NCBI RefSeq assembly: GCF_900188035.1
Contig: NZ_FZNN01000014.1
Coordinates: 1 to 64,000, forward strand
DNA: 64,000 bases
DNA from: Puniceibacterium sediminis
GTDB taxonomy: Bacteria; Pseudomonadota; Alphaproteobacteria; Rhodobacterales; Rhodobacteraceae
Reading direction: 5' to 3'
Position numbers and translations under genes: made by a program. Below, one piece after another: positions 16,320-25,038 of the stretch (within the stretch, counting starts at the first letter, position 1; each line of letters starts with the position of its first letter). The notes beneath the pieces were generated by a model, which saw nothing but the letters and a program-made list of their open reading frames with translations, searched no databases and was not told the DNA's origin.

Positions 16320-17888
16320 TCAGAAGTCCGTCGGCGCGCCGCCTTCGGATTTACGTCGGGCGACGAAATCCGCCAGTTCATCGCGGATGCCCGCGTTCAT
16401 GGCCGGGGGCTCAAAGTCGTTCACGATCAGCTTGAACAGATGATGCGCCCGTTCGGGCGTCCAGACTGCGCCAGCCGCCTCCCAGGCCTCGAAATTCTTC
16501 CAGTCCGACAGGAACGGCTGGTAGAATGAAGTGGTGTACCGGTCCTGCGTATGTTGGATGCCAAAGAAGTGCCCCGAGGGGCCGACCTCCTTGATCGCAT
16601 CAAAGGCCAGTGCATCGTCGCTGGTATCGCAGATCTCTGGTTCCATGTATCGCTGAAGCTGCTGGATCACCTCGCAATCCATGATGAATTTTTCCGGGCT
16701 GGCAATCAGCCCGCCCTCAAGCCAGCCAGCCGCGTGATAGACCATGTTCGTGCCTGACTGCATTGCGGCCCAAAGACTGTGTTCAGTTTCCCACATCGCC
16801 TGCCCGTCCGGCACGTTGGCGGCGCAGACGCCTGAAGACCGCATCGGCAGGCCGTAGAATCGCGCCAGCTGACCGGTCATCTGCGTGGCCCGCATGTATT
16901 CCGGCGTTCCAAAGGCCGGCGCGCCTGACTTCATATCAACATTCGACGTGAAGGTGCCAATGGCGCAGGCCACGCCGGGGCGGATCCACTGGGCCAGCGC
17001 CACCGCGCATAACGCCTCGGCAATTGACTGGGCCACAGCGCCCGCCATAGTCACCGGCGCCATCGCCCCGGCCAGCGTGAAGGGTGTAACGATCAACCCC
17101 TGCCCCCGTCGCGCCAACCGCATCCAGCCGTCCATCATCGGCTGGTCATGCTTGAGCGGCGAGGTTGAGTTTATGTTCGTGTACATCCGCGGCGTGGCTT
17201 CGAATTCTTCGTGTGTGAGGCCGCCGGCGATACGCACCATCTCCATCACATCCTCGACCCGCTCTTTCCCCAGGCTATAGGCATGGGTCGCCTTGTCCGT
17301 GAGGGTCAGCTTGTCGAACAGCACATCAAGGTGCCGCACAGAGGCGTGGATATCGCAAGGCTCCACCGGATAACCGCCCGCGAAGTGGATGCAGTTGAAA
17401 TACTGGGTCAGCTTCAACAGGTTCTGACACATTTCCCGGGTTCCAGGCACCTTGCGCCCGATCTCCATGTCCCAGTAGTTCGGCGGGGAAGAAACGTTGC
17501 CGAAAAGAATGTGTTTTCCGCCAATCGGAATGGTCCGGTCCGGATTGCGCGGGGTGATCGTGAACTGCGATGGCGCGCGCGACACCATTTCCATCACGAA
17601 ATCGCGGCCCATGCGCACATTGGTGCCGTTCACGGTGCAACCAGCAGATTTGAGGATGGCAACCGCCTCCTCGTTCAGGAATTCGATCCCGATCTCTTCG
17701 AGAATGCGCATCGCCGTGTCGTGGATTCGCAACACGCCTTCGGGACGCAGGGGTTCCGTCGGCGCATCGTTGTTGACGGGAATCCGCCAGGGCATCTGAT
17801 CGATGATCGCCGTGCCGCGCCGTCCGGCATTGCCTGCCCGTCCGCCGCTGCGCTTGCGCCGTATGTCCTTGGTGCCTGCAGCATCCAT
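16320..17888 (-). CDS. MttB-family (non-pyrrolysine) trimethylamine methyltransferase-like protein
   Basis: A 522-aa member of the MttB superfamily, seen in the TIM-barrel style sequence with GGYPVEPCD, YTNINSTSPL, SGAPAFGTPEY and MVYHAAGWLEGGL. The frame is continuous with no internal amber codon, so it belongs to the non-pyrrolysine branch, members of which demethylate quaternary amines such as glycine betaine and pass the methyl group to a corrinoid protein. No corrinoid protein or activator gene is adjacent, so the substrate is open. GGAGG precedes the ATG at 17888. The N-terminal ~25 residues are Arg/Gly-rich and probably disordered. Confidence 0.85.
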   Translation of the reverse strand: MDAAGTKDIRRKRSGGRAGNAGRRGTAIIDQMPWRIPVNNDAPTEPLRPEGVLRIHDTAMRILEEIGIEFLNEEAVAILKSAGCTVNGTNVRMGRDFVMEMVSRAPSQFTITPRNPDRTIPIGGKHILFGNVSSPPNYWDMEIGRKVPGTREMCQNLLKLTQYFNCIHFAGGYPVEPCDIHASVRHLDVLFDKLTLTDKATHAYSLGKERVEDVMEMVRIAGGLTHEEFEATPRMYTNINSTSPLKHDQPMMDGWMRLARRGQGLIVTPFTLAGAMAPVTMAGAVAQSIAEALCAVALAQWIRPGVACAIGTFTSNVDMKSGAPAFGTPEYMRATQMTGQLARFYGLPMRSSGVCAANVPDGQAMWETEHSLWAAMQSGTNMVYHAAGWLEGGLIASPEKFIMDCEVIQQLQRYMEPEICDTSDDALAFDAIKEVGPSGHFFGIQHTQDRYTTSFYQPFLSDWKNFEAWEAAGAVWTPERAHHLFKLIVNDFEPPAMNAGIRDELADFVARRKSEGGAPTDF

Positions 17889-18075
17889 ATCTCTGGCCTC
17901 CGGTCCGCCTGTGTTCAGCAGACACGCCAGACAGTGAGCCTGCCTGCCCGAAACCGACGAAACGCGTCGTTTTTCTAACGAGCCCTCAAAAGGCGGGGTC
18001 TTCCCGGAGAGGACCAGCAGACGTATGTTTCTGAAATCAGGGCCCCAAAGTGGGGCGAGGCGTACCAGCCGGGCG

Positions 18076-18792
18076 TCAGGACAGCGACTCGATCCACTTG
18101 GGCAAATGGCCGATATCCGGCAACACCACGTCTGCCAGCACCTCCAGCGCCTCTGTCCCGGCAGGTCCGGTCAGTACGCCGACGCAACGCATGCCCGCTG
18201 CGCGCCCGGCCACCAGATCATGGGTGCTGTCCCCGACCATCACACAGCGTTCTGGTGCCACACCAACAGCACGGGCAAAGGCCAGCAGGGGCCCGGGCGC
18301 GGGCTTTGCGCCATGCCCGCTGTCAAATCCGGCGACAAAATCGAACAGTTCGGCCACGCCCGCCTGCCCCAGATGGGACAATGCGCCGTATTCCGTATCA
18401 TTGGTCATCACGCCCAGTTTCAGCCCCCCCGCCGCCATTGAGGCCAGCAAGGCAACCAGCGGTACCACCGGCACGAGCGGTGCGACCGAGGACGTCAACA
18501 TCAGATGGCGCTCGATCTCTTCTACCGAGCGTTTTGGAAGCGCCACGGCAAGACAGGCTGCCGCCTCCCGATTGGTGCCTGCGATGATCGGGCTTTCGGG
18601 CAGAAACTCGGACGCAACAAGATCATAGTGCGCCGCGCCTGCCAGTGCCTGCAGCACTGCGGCATCGCCTTCGGCCAATTCGCGCAAAACCTCGCCCGCC
18701 CAGACATTCCAGGTCGCGCCAAAGTCGAACAGAGTACCATCCTTGTCGAACAACACCGCACCGATCGGGCCGCTTGTTACCCTCTTGGTCAT
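18076..18792 (-). CDS. HAD-family phosphatase (phosphoglycolate phosphatase-like)
   Basis: HAD hydrolase motifs are readable in order: FDKDGTLFD (nucleophile Asp), MTNDTE (motif II), KPAPGPLL (motif III Lys) and GDSTHD (motif IV). A cap inserted after the first motif makes it a Gph-like small-molecule phosphatase; the substrate cannot be told from sequence. The ATG at 18792 overlaps the stop codon of the upstream DUF3572 gene (ATGA), so the two are translationally coupled; an in-frame TTG at 18798 is the alternative. Confidence 0.85.
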   Translation of the reverse strand: MTKRVTSGPIGAVLFDKDGTLFDFGATWNVWAGEVLRELAEGDAAVLQALAGAAHYDLVASEFLPESPIIAGTNREAAACLAVALPKRSVEEIERHLMLTSSVAPLVPVVPLVALLASMAAGGLKLGVMTNDTEYGALSHLGQAGVAELFDFVAGFDSGHGAKPAPGPLLAFARAVGVAPERCVMVGDSTHDLVAGRAAGMRCVGVLTGPAGTEALEVLADVVLPDIGHLPKWIESLS

Positions 18793-19073
18793 GTCCAATG
18801 CACCTGCTCCCCTCCGGGCAACATCGCCCGGACCTGCATCAGCAGCTCATAGCCCAGAGACTGAGTATCGCAAAATGCCATGATCCAGGCATCGTCCATC
18901 AGCAAAAAATCCAGAACAGACCCCTGAAAAACAGGATCAGACAGCCCACGACGGAAATCATCCTCTGAAGCGCCGGTAGATCCCTGAAAAATCGGCAAGA
19001 GTTCTTCGTTCGCGGCCAGCCAGGCGACGGCCTGCAGTCCAATTACTTCGGCACGTTCTCGCCCGATTGCCAT
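18789..19073 (-). CDS. DUF3572-family protein
   Basis: A 94-aa, mostly helical acidic protein (IGLQAVAWLAANEELLPIF, then DDFRRGL and VLDFLLMDDAWIMAFC), as in the alphaproteobacterial DUF3572 family of unknown function. Its stop overlaps the start of the HAD phosphatase by ATGA. It is divergent from the PleD-like gene at 19180, so the 106-bp spacer holds both promoters. Confidence 0.75.
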   Translation of the reverse strand: MAIGRERAEVIGLQAVAWLAANEELLPIFQGSTGASEDDFRRGLSDPVFQGSVLDFLLMDDAWIMAFCDTQSLGYELLMQVRAMLPGGEQVHWT

Positions 19074-19179
19074 TTGTTGCGTCTCCGAAAGGGTTTGTTA
19101 ACCAAAATAACTAAAGACTTACACTGTCTCGCGTTGCAAGTGCCGCGTCGCATGGCACCATGAAAGGGTAGTTTAACGA

Positions 19180-20556
19180 ATGACCGGCCGCATTCTCATC
19201 GTTGATGGTCTACCGACGAACCGCATCATTCTGCGGGTCAAGCTTGCGGCTGCCTACTATGAAGTGATGCTGGCGGAAACCGGGGCGGCGGCGCTGGACA
19301 TGATTGGCCAACATCAGCCGGATGCGGTTATTGTGTCAATGGATCTGCCAGATTTTAGCGGGCCCGAATTGTGCGCCCGAATCAAGGCCAATCAATCCTG
19401 GTCCGAAATTCCGGTCGTCCTTGTTCACGGCATCGACCAGACCGATGCGCGGATCTCCGCGTTGTCTGCCGGTGCCGACGACATCCTGACCCGCCCGATA
19501 GACGAGCTTGTCCTGCTTGCCCGGCTGCGCAGTCTGCTGCGGGCCCGCGATGCAGAGGCAGAACTACGACTGCGCGACGACACCCAGCGCGCCCTTGGCC
19601 TCGCGGAAGAGGCCGCAGGTTTTGCCGTGCCCGCCCGCGTGGCGATTGTACCGATTGGCGCGCCCCGAAAACTTGAGCCTCTGCTGGAGGACCTGCGCAA
19701 GACGCTGCCGGACCGGATTAGCATCGTCCCGCAAGACTCGGTGCTACGCGATCTAAATCCGCCTCCCGAAGTGGTGGTGATCCTCGAACACCCCGCAAGC
19801 GAAGGCGGAGGGCTGGGACTGCTGGCCAATCTGCGCGCCAGCACCGAGACGCGGCATGCCGCCATCCTGTATGTCACTTATCCAAAGCAGCGGCGCAGTG
19901 CAGCTTCGGCTCTCGATCTGGGGGCGAATGACCTCATGTGCACCGGGCCGGAACCGCGTGAAATGGTACTGCGGCTGCAGAAACAGATCCGGCGAAAACG
20001 CCATGTGGACCGCCTGCGCGATAATGTCCGCGACGGGCTTCGGGCCGCACTGACCGACCCGCTGACCGAACTGTTCAACCGGCGCTACGCCATGCCACAT
20101 CTGGCCCGTATGGCGGAACGGGCTGCTCAGCAAAAGCGGCCCCTTGCCGTGATGGTTGCCGATCTCGACCATTTCAAGCGGGTGAACGACGTCCATGGCC
20201 ACGCGGCCGGGGATGCCGTGCTGACCGGTGTCGCCCGAAGGCTTTCCAACAACTTGCGTGCGGCGGATCTGCTGGCTCGTCTTGGTGGCGAAGAGTTCCT
20301 GATCGCAATGCCCGACACCGACTGCGTCACGGCATTGCATCTCGCCTCGCGGCTGTGCCAATTGATTTCCTCGCACCCCTTTGAAATCAGCCCTTCCGGG
20401 CTGCAACTGCCTCAGACACTCAGCATCGGGATCGCCATCGCTACGCCAGAAAACAATATCCCATCGTCAGAACTGATCGCCATGGCGGATCGCGCGCTTT
20501 ATTGCGCCAAGGCCGATGGCCGCAATCAGGCCTTGCTTGGGCCAGTTGCGGCCTAA
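19180..20556 (+). CDS. pleD: PleD-like diguanylate cyclase with degenerate receiver
   Basis: The domains are receiver (residues 1-120), a second degenerate receiver (about 150-270) and GGDEF (about 285-458). The GGDEF end is complete: DPLTELFNRRY, the active-site loop LGGEEF and the inhibitory RAAD five residues upstream, so c-di-GMP synthesis is expected. The first receiver departs from the active pattern at all three key places: VDG instead of VDD, Ser instead of the phospho-accepting Asp (VSMDLP) and Arg instead of the conserved Lys (LTRPID). Control by ordinary phosphorylation is therefore unlikely; dimerisation or protein contact is more plausible. It is a single gene divergent from the DUF3572/HAD pair. 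Confidence 0.85.
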   Translation: MTGRILIVDGLPTNRIILRVKLAAAYYEVMLAETGAAALDMIGQHQPDAVIVSMDLPDFSGPELCARIKANQSWSEIPVVLVHGIDQTDARISALSAGADDILTRPIDELVLLARLRSLLRARDAEAELRLRDDTQRALGLAEEAAGFAVPARVAIVPIGAPRKLEPLLEDLRKTLPDRISIVPQDSVLRDLNPPPEVVVILEHPASEGGGLGLLANLRASTETRHAAILYVTYPKQRRSAASALDLGANDLMCTGPEPREMVLRLQKQIRRKRHVDRLRDNVRDGLRAALTDPLTELFNRRYAMPHLARMAERAAQQKRPLAVMVADLDHFKRVNDVHGHAAGDAVLTGVARRLSNNLRAADLLARLGGEEFLIAMPDTDCVTALHLASRLCQLISSHPFEISPSGLQLPQTLSIGIAIATPENNIPSSELIAMADRALYCAKADGRNQALLGPVAA

Positions 20557-20631
20557 GGCTGCGATGCACGGAACACCCATCGGGCCGCGCACTTTGTCAG
20601 AATTGAACCGGGTGAGCGGTCGTAGACCGCA

Positions 20632-21126
20632 TCAGTCCCTGTCCAAGCTCCTCCAGCGTTTTTCCAGTTGGTCAATCTGCTCAGACAGCCGGTCGGCATA
20701 GGCGGCCCGTTCGTCCGGCGTCATATTCGCCACGAAATCGATCATTACGCGCTGCCCGCCCAGAAACCTCTCGCGCGCCCGCGCGCTCTGTTGTTTCAGC
20801 ACGTCCATCAGCGCCGCCCGGTCAAAAGGTTCCGCGCGCAGAGCTTCCAGCGCGGCACGGTAACCCTCTGTTACCTGGCCCCGCGACTCTCGGTGATCGC
20901 GGAAATCGCGCCGCAATGCATCTCGCATCTTACGTTGGCCTTCGTCGCTCAGCGCGCGAATATAGGGCATACCCTCTGCCCCGCGCGCAGCACGTTCGTC
21001 TTTGTCATGCCTGCCGCCGATCAGGGCAAAGCCCGCGATCGCACCTACGAACGCCAGGTTCAATGCCAGCGAAGCGATCAACAACGGTCGCAGCCAGCGT
21101 CTTTTTCCAGTTTCGATATCAGCCAT
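20632..21126 (-). CDS. Periplasmic Spy/CpxP-like heavy-metal-sensor family protein
   Basis: An N-terminal membrane anchor (RPLLIASLALNLAFVGAIAGF) is followed by a helical, charge-rich periplasmic part with repeated Arg/Glu helices (MRDALRRDFRDHRES, ARARERF) and a closing YADRLSEQIDQLEKRW. This is the layout of the periplasmic heavy-metal sensor / Spy-like family. The ATG at 21126 (MADIETGKRRW) has GAGG upstream and follows the anti-sigma-like gene by a few bases, so the first open-frame Met at 21156 is rejected. It is the last gene of the EF-hand / sigma operon. Confidence 0.8.
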   Translation of the reverse strand: MADIETGKRRWLRPLLIASLALNLAFVGAIAGFALIGGRHDKDERAARGAEGMPYIRALSDEGQRKMRDALRRDFRDHRESRGQVTEGYRAALEALRAEPFDRAALMDVLKQQSARARERFLGGQRVMIDFVANMTPDERAAYADRLSEQIDQLEKRWRSLDRD

Positions 21127-21130
21127 CGCC

Positions 21131-21481
21131 TCAGCCCCCCAGCATCGCATAGTCATATCCGCTAAGCGGATCGACGTTCTGAATTACCGACTGATCCTGT
21201 AGCATGGTCAGCATCAGATCCGGCGGGCTGACTCCGATCCAGACGCCCGCACAGGCCGCCGCAGTCAGCCCCGCAACCGTGGGCCAGCCACCCAATCCAC
21301 GCAGCAGATCACCCCAGACCGAACCGCGCGTCCGCGCCTGCGGAACCGGCTGCAAACGCAGGGCATCTGCTTCAAGGCGCATCATGAAATCGCCAGTAGG
21401 ACTTTCGCCCGCCTGACGTCCCGCGTCGAAAAAGGCGGCCAGATCGCCATCAGCGGATGTGTTCGTGTCATGTGTCATCAT
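21131..21481 (-). CDS. Small single-pass membrane protein, probable anti-sigma factor
   Basis: A 116-aa protein starting MMTHDTNTSADGD with a cytosolic N-terminal part of about 60 residues (DLAAFFDAGRQAGE) and one membrane segment (TVAGLTAAACAGVWIGV). It overlaps the end of the ECF sigma gene by 14 bp. The position directly after a sigma gene, together with the topology, suggests an anti-sigma role; there is no clear zinc (HxxxCxxC) motif. The Spy-like sensor gene follows at once. Confidence 0.65.
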   Translation of the reverse strand: MMTHDTNTSADGDLAAFFDAGRQAGESPTGDFMMRLEADALRLQPVPQARTRGSVWGDLLRGLGGWPTVAGLTAAACAGVWIGVSPPDLMLTMLQDQSVIQNVDPLSGYDYAMLGG

Positions 21482-22055
21482 GCAATCCCAGTTCCTCTCG
21501 CTGCCCCAGCAGCAGTGCCTCAAGCGCTTTTTTGCCGCGCGCGGTCAAACTCTCTACCGCCCGGGTACCCAGATCCATGATCCCGGCAATCTCTGGATTT
21601 CCCAGACCCTCGATGTGGCGCAGAACCACCGCCTGCCGCTGCCGCTCGGGCAGTTGCATCAGTGCCGCCTGCAGCGCCCCTGCCCGCGCCCGCTGCTGCA
21701 TTGTCTCCTCGACCGAGGGGCGCTCGTCCCTGATCTCGGGAACCGCATCGAGATCGGTTCCGCGCCGTTTGCGCAGACGGTCGGTGCAAAGGTTGGCCGT
21801 CACGCGATACAGCCAGGTGGTCACTTTCGCCTCGCCGGTGCGCCAGTCCGCCGCGATCCGCCACAGGCGCAACAGCGCCTCTTGCGTGACATCCTCTGCC
21901 TCGGCACGATCCGACAGCAGGCGCTGCGCATGCGAAAATACCCGAGGTCCCAGTCGCGCGGTCAAAGCACGCGCCGCACCCGCGTCGCCACGCGCATATA
22001 GCGCGAGCAGGGCATCGTCGTCATACTCGTTCATCGCGTCGAGGGGCACTTTCAT
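21468..22055 (-). CDS. ECF-type RNA polymerase sigma factor
   Basis: A 195-aa sigma factor with region 2 (AEDVTQEALLRLWR, WLYRVTANLCTDRLRKRR) and region 4 (LPERQRQAVVLRHIEGLGNPEIA). The ATG at 22055 has GGAG 5-6 nt upstream; Met-8 is a possible later start. The next gene encodes a small membrane protein that overlaps it, followed by a periplasmic Spy-like sensor. This arrangement suggests envelope or metal stress signalling through release of the sigma factor. Confidence 0.88.
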   Translation of the reverse strand: MKVPLDAMNEYDDDALLALYARGDAGAARALTARLGPRVFSHAQRLLSDRAEAEDVTQEALLRLWRIAADWRTGEAKVTTWLYRVTANLCTDRLRKRRGTDLDAVPEIRDERPSVEETMQQRARAGALQAALMQLPERQRQAVVLRHIEGLGNPEIAGIMDLGTRAVESLTARGKKALEALLLGQREELGLHDDT

Positions 22056-22130
22056 AACTCCAACCGGTACAGATTCATCCGGGTTCGGGCAACGCCGGAC
22101 GGAACGCTCCCGCCCGGCATCGCCACAATG

Positions 22131-22655
22131 TCAGCCCCTGTCGTGGTCGTGATGGCGGCGCTTGCCGTCTTTCCCACCCCTGTCGTGGTCCCCACGCTTG
22201 CCGTGGTCGCCGCGCATCTTCTTGTTGAACTGAGCAAATTCCTCTTCGCTCACCACACCGTCGTCATTGCGGTCGACACGTTCGAACATCTTTGCCGGGT
22301 CGCGACGACCCTGTATTTCCTCGCGGCTGAGCGTACCATCGTCATTCTTGTCCATACGCTCGATCATCTGCGCCGTGCGTTCCGCAACACGGGCCTGCGC
22401 CATTGCGTTCATCTCGTCCACGCTCAGCTGTCCGTCGCTGTTTGTGTCAGCGGCGGCGAAGCGCTCGCTACCGCGGGTAGTCATCTCTTCCATCGTCAGT
22501 TCACCGTCGCCATTGGTGTCCAACTCGCCAAAGATCATGCCGCGACCTTCGCCACGATCGCCTTTACCCGGACGCTTTTCATCCGCCTGCGCCGCAACGG
22601 CTGTCAGGCCCATGGCGGCAATCAGCGCACCGGTGATCCAGTTCGAAGTTTTCAT
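22131..22655 (-). CDS. Exported four-EF-hand protein
   Basis: A signal peptide (MKTSNWITGALIAAMGLTAVAAQA) precedes four EF-hand calcium loops: DTNGDGELTMEE, DTNSDGQLSVDE, DKNDDGTLSREE and DRNDDGVVSEEE. A His/Asp/Lys/Gly-rich tail (about the last 30 residues) may bind metal. AGGA lies 9 nt before the ATG at 22655, which also begins the signal peptide properly. It is the first gene of the operon with the ECF sigma factor 75 bp downstream, linking calcium or metal in the periplasm to that regulator. Confidence 0.85.
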   Translation of the reverse strand: MKTSNWITGALIAAMGLTAVAAQADEKRPGKGDRGEGRGMIFGELDTNGDGELTMEEMTTRGSERFAAADTNSDGQLSVDEMNAMAQARVAERTAQMIERMDKNDDGTLSREEIQGRRDPAKMFERVDRNDDGVVSEEEFAQFNKKMRGDHGKRGDHDRGGKDGKRRHHDHDRG

Positions 22656-22960
22656 TGCAGTCATTCCTTGTTCTGCCTCTTGCTGACCTGGGCGCTCTCG
22701 GCCCGGGTTCTGCAATCTCAAACGGGTGGGGTGCGTATTTCCGTCGATCTACGACAAAAAAACGTGGGCCGTGCGCCGGCATGACACTCTTGCTGGCGCT
22801 CTGACATCGGCAGGAAGGCGGCATCCGGCGCAAAATTCAGGCAAAAGGGTCAGCATGCAGCCTGCGCCAGACGCGACATCCGGACGCAAGGACAGTTTGT
22901 ACCCTTTCAACCGTCCACACCCATGCCCCATCTAGGGTGAAAGCCGCGCGCGAGGATCAG

Positions 22961-23350
22961 ATGACCAATACGACCCATCATGCCGAGGACCGCCCGACCT
23001 GGCCCGCCATCTGGAAGGGCTGGCGCCGCCGCTGCCCCAATTGTGGCAACGGGCCACTGCTGCGTGGCTATCTGCAGGTGCGCGATGCCTGCCCGGTCTG
23101 CCGCGAGGATTTCCACCATCACCGCGCCGATGACGGTCCCGCCTATCTGACCATTCTAATTGTTGGACACCTTATGGCTCCGCTGCTTCTGATCGTGTTC
23201 ACCAGATTCCGGCCCGATCCACTGATCCTGTTCACGATCTTTGCCGTTGGCTGCATCTCACTTTCGCTCTATCTTTTGCCCCGACTGAAGGGGGTGATCG
23301 TGGCGATCCAGTGGTCGCGCTACATGCACGGCTTTGCGCGGGCCGCATGA
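22961..23350 (+). CDS. DUF983-family small membrane protein
   Basis: This protein shows two CxxC pairs near the N-terminus (CPNCG, CPVCR), a zinc-ribbon-like start, followed by two membrane helices (AYLTILIVGHLMAPLLLIVF and ILFTIFAVGCISLSLYLL) and a conserved RLKGVIVAIQW region. That is the DUF983 family, of unknown function. The ATG at 22961 has GAGG upstream; an earlier ATG-less extension to 22937 is less likely. The Nudix gene starts 21 bp after its stop, so they form an operon. Confidence 0.82.
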   Translation: MTNTTHHAEDRPTWPAIWKGWRRRCPNCGNGPLLRGYLQVRDACPVCREDFHHHRADDGPAYLTILIVGHLMAPLLLIVFTRFRPDPLILFTIFAVGCISLSLYLLPRLKGVIVAIQWSRYMHGFARAA

Positions 23351-23371
23351 TCCGCACCCAAATTAGGCGCG

Positions 23372-24094
23372 ATGATGACCAAACCTGAAGACATAGCGAA
23401 GCCGATCGACAAAACCGCCATTCGTAACGCCGCCACCGTGATCGTGCTGCGTGATCGCGACACGCGGCCCCGTGTCCTGATGGGCCAGCGTGGGGCAGCG
23501 GCGGCCTTCATGCCGAACAAATTTGTCTTTCCCGGCGGTGCGGTGGACCAGGCGGATGCACAGGTGCCATTGGGCACGCCCCTCAGCGATCTCTGTGCCG
23601 CGCGTCTGTCAGAGGAAGCAGCCCCCGGGCTGGCCCACGCCTTGTCGGTGGCAGCGATCCGCGAGTTGTGGGAGGAAACCGGCCAGATCCTTGGCAAACC
23701 CGGAACCTGGGCGGAAACGCCGCCCGAAGACTGGGCAACTTTTGCGGCGACGGGGCACGTGCCTCTGGCCGAGCCGCTGCAATTTGTGTTCCGCGCCATC
23801 ACCCCGCCGGGTCGCCCGCGCCGCTTTGATGCGCGCTTTTTTGTGGCGGATGCGGAAACACTCGCCTCGGACCCGGATGATTTTTCCGCTGCCTCAGATG
23901 AACTTAGCCTTCTGCAGTGGGTCGACCTGGATGAGGTGCGGCACTTTGATCTGCCCTTCATCACCGAAGTGGTTCTGGCCGAAGTTGCTGCGCGGGCGCG
24001 TTCGGCGACGCCGCCTAAATCCGTGCCGTTCTTTCGCAACGATGATGAGGAAAGCCTTTTCCTGCGTCTGCGCGGGCACCCGATGTCCGACTGA
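23372..24094 (+). CDS. Nudix hydrolase
   Basis: The Nudix signature is seen with an insertion: FPGGAVD then AIRELWEETGQIL (REUXEEXGU). The 240-aa length and the VFPGGAVDQAD start resemble the long alphaproteobacterial Nudix proteins close to the RNA- or CoA-pyrophosphohydrolase groups; the substrate is unknown. It is the second gene after DUF983, convergent with the EamA gene. Confidence 0.85.
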   Translation: MMTKPEDIAKPIDKTAIRNAATVIVLRDRDTRPRVLMGQRGAAAAFMPNKFVFPGGAVDQADAQVPLGTPLSDLCAARLSEEAAPGLAHALSVAAIRELWEETGQILGKPGTWAETPPEDWATFAATGHVPLAEPLQFVFRAITPPGRPRRFDARFFVADAETLASDPDDFSAASDELSLLQWVDLDEVRHFDLPFITEVVLAEVAARARSATPPKSVPFFRNDDEESLFLRLRGHPMSD

Positions 24095-24109
24095 GGACAA
24101 CGCTGGCAG

Positions 24110-25018
24110 TCAGCCTTCGATCACGAGGATGAGCGCGAGAACCGAAAGGGTCAGGCAGGCGATACCCAGCAGCTCCCGGCGGCTGAGCCTTTCACGGAAG
24201 AACAGGACCGAGGCCATCAGCGAGAACATCAGTTCGACTTGCCCCAGCGCCTGCACATAGGCGGCATGCTGCAAGGTGTAAGCGGTGAACCAACACAGGC
24301 TGCCCGCCATCGAGGTCAGCCCGAGCCAAACCGCCATTCCGCGTGCGGCCCAGACGGCCGTGATCTGCCCGGGTTCGCGCAACCTTAGCCACAGCGCCAT
24401 GGCAATGCTCTGCGCCATCGTCACGCAGACAAGGGTGACACCGGCCCGCACCAAAGGATCCGTCTGGTCGATCTGAAGCGAGGCGGCGCGATAGCCCACT
24501 GCGGAAATGGCAAAAAAGAAGCCCGAAGCGAGCCCCATGACAACCGCACGGTTACCGAGCCGCCGCCAGAAAGCCACGCCGATCTGTCCGGCATCCGACA
24601 GCAGCAGCACCCCTGCCAGACCAATGGCAATGGCGATCCAGCCGCCAGTGCTGATGCTTTCCCCGAGGATCACTGCGGCCACAAGGGCGGTCTGGATGAC
24701 CTCAGTCTTCTTGAAGGTGATGCCGACCGCAAAGTTGCGCTGCCGAAACAGCGCGACAACACACATCGTCGCCAGGATCTGCCCCAGCGCGCCCGCCATT
24801 GCATAGCCCCAGAACGCTCCACCCAGAGCGGGCGGCGCAATGCCCCGAAACCAAAGATAAAAACCGACGATGACCACAGCTCCCGGCGCCGCAAAGGCAA
24901 AGCGCGCAAAGGTCGATCCGGTCGTGCTAAGCCCGCCCATGTTCAGAACCTTGTGCAGCATAAAGCGCACGGTCTGAAAAAACGCAGCAAAGAGGGTGAC
25001 GGTAATCCAGAGGTCCAT
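24110..25018 (-). CDS. EamA/DMT-family transporter
   Basis: A 302-aa protein made of about ten hydrophobic helices in two similar halves (WGYAMAGALGQILATMCVVALF in the first half, VWLGLTSMAGSLCWFTAYTL in the second). This is the drug/metabolite transporter (EamA) pattern. It starts 20 bp after the desaturase stop on the same strand and may be co-transcribed with it. The substrate is unknown. Confidence 0.82.
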   Translation of the reverse strand: MDLWITVTLFAAFFQTVRFMLHKVLNMGGLSTTGSTFARFAFAAPGAVVIVGFYLWFRGIAPPALGGAFWGYAMAGALGQILATMCVVALFRQRNFAVGITFKKTEVIQTALVAAVILGESISTGGWIAIAIGLAGVLLLSDAGQIGVAFWRRLGNRAVVMGLASGFFFAISAVGYRAASLQIDQTDPLVRAGVTLVCVTMAQSIAMALWLRLREPGQITAVWAARGMAVWLGLTSMAGSLCWFTAYTLQHAAYVQALGQVELMFSLMASVLFFRERLSRRELLGIACLTLSVLALILVIEG

Positions 25019-25038
25019 GGGCCTCTAGTGCCCGCGAA

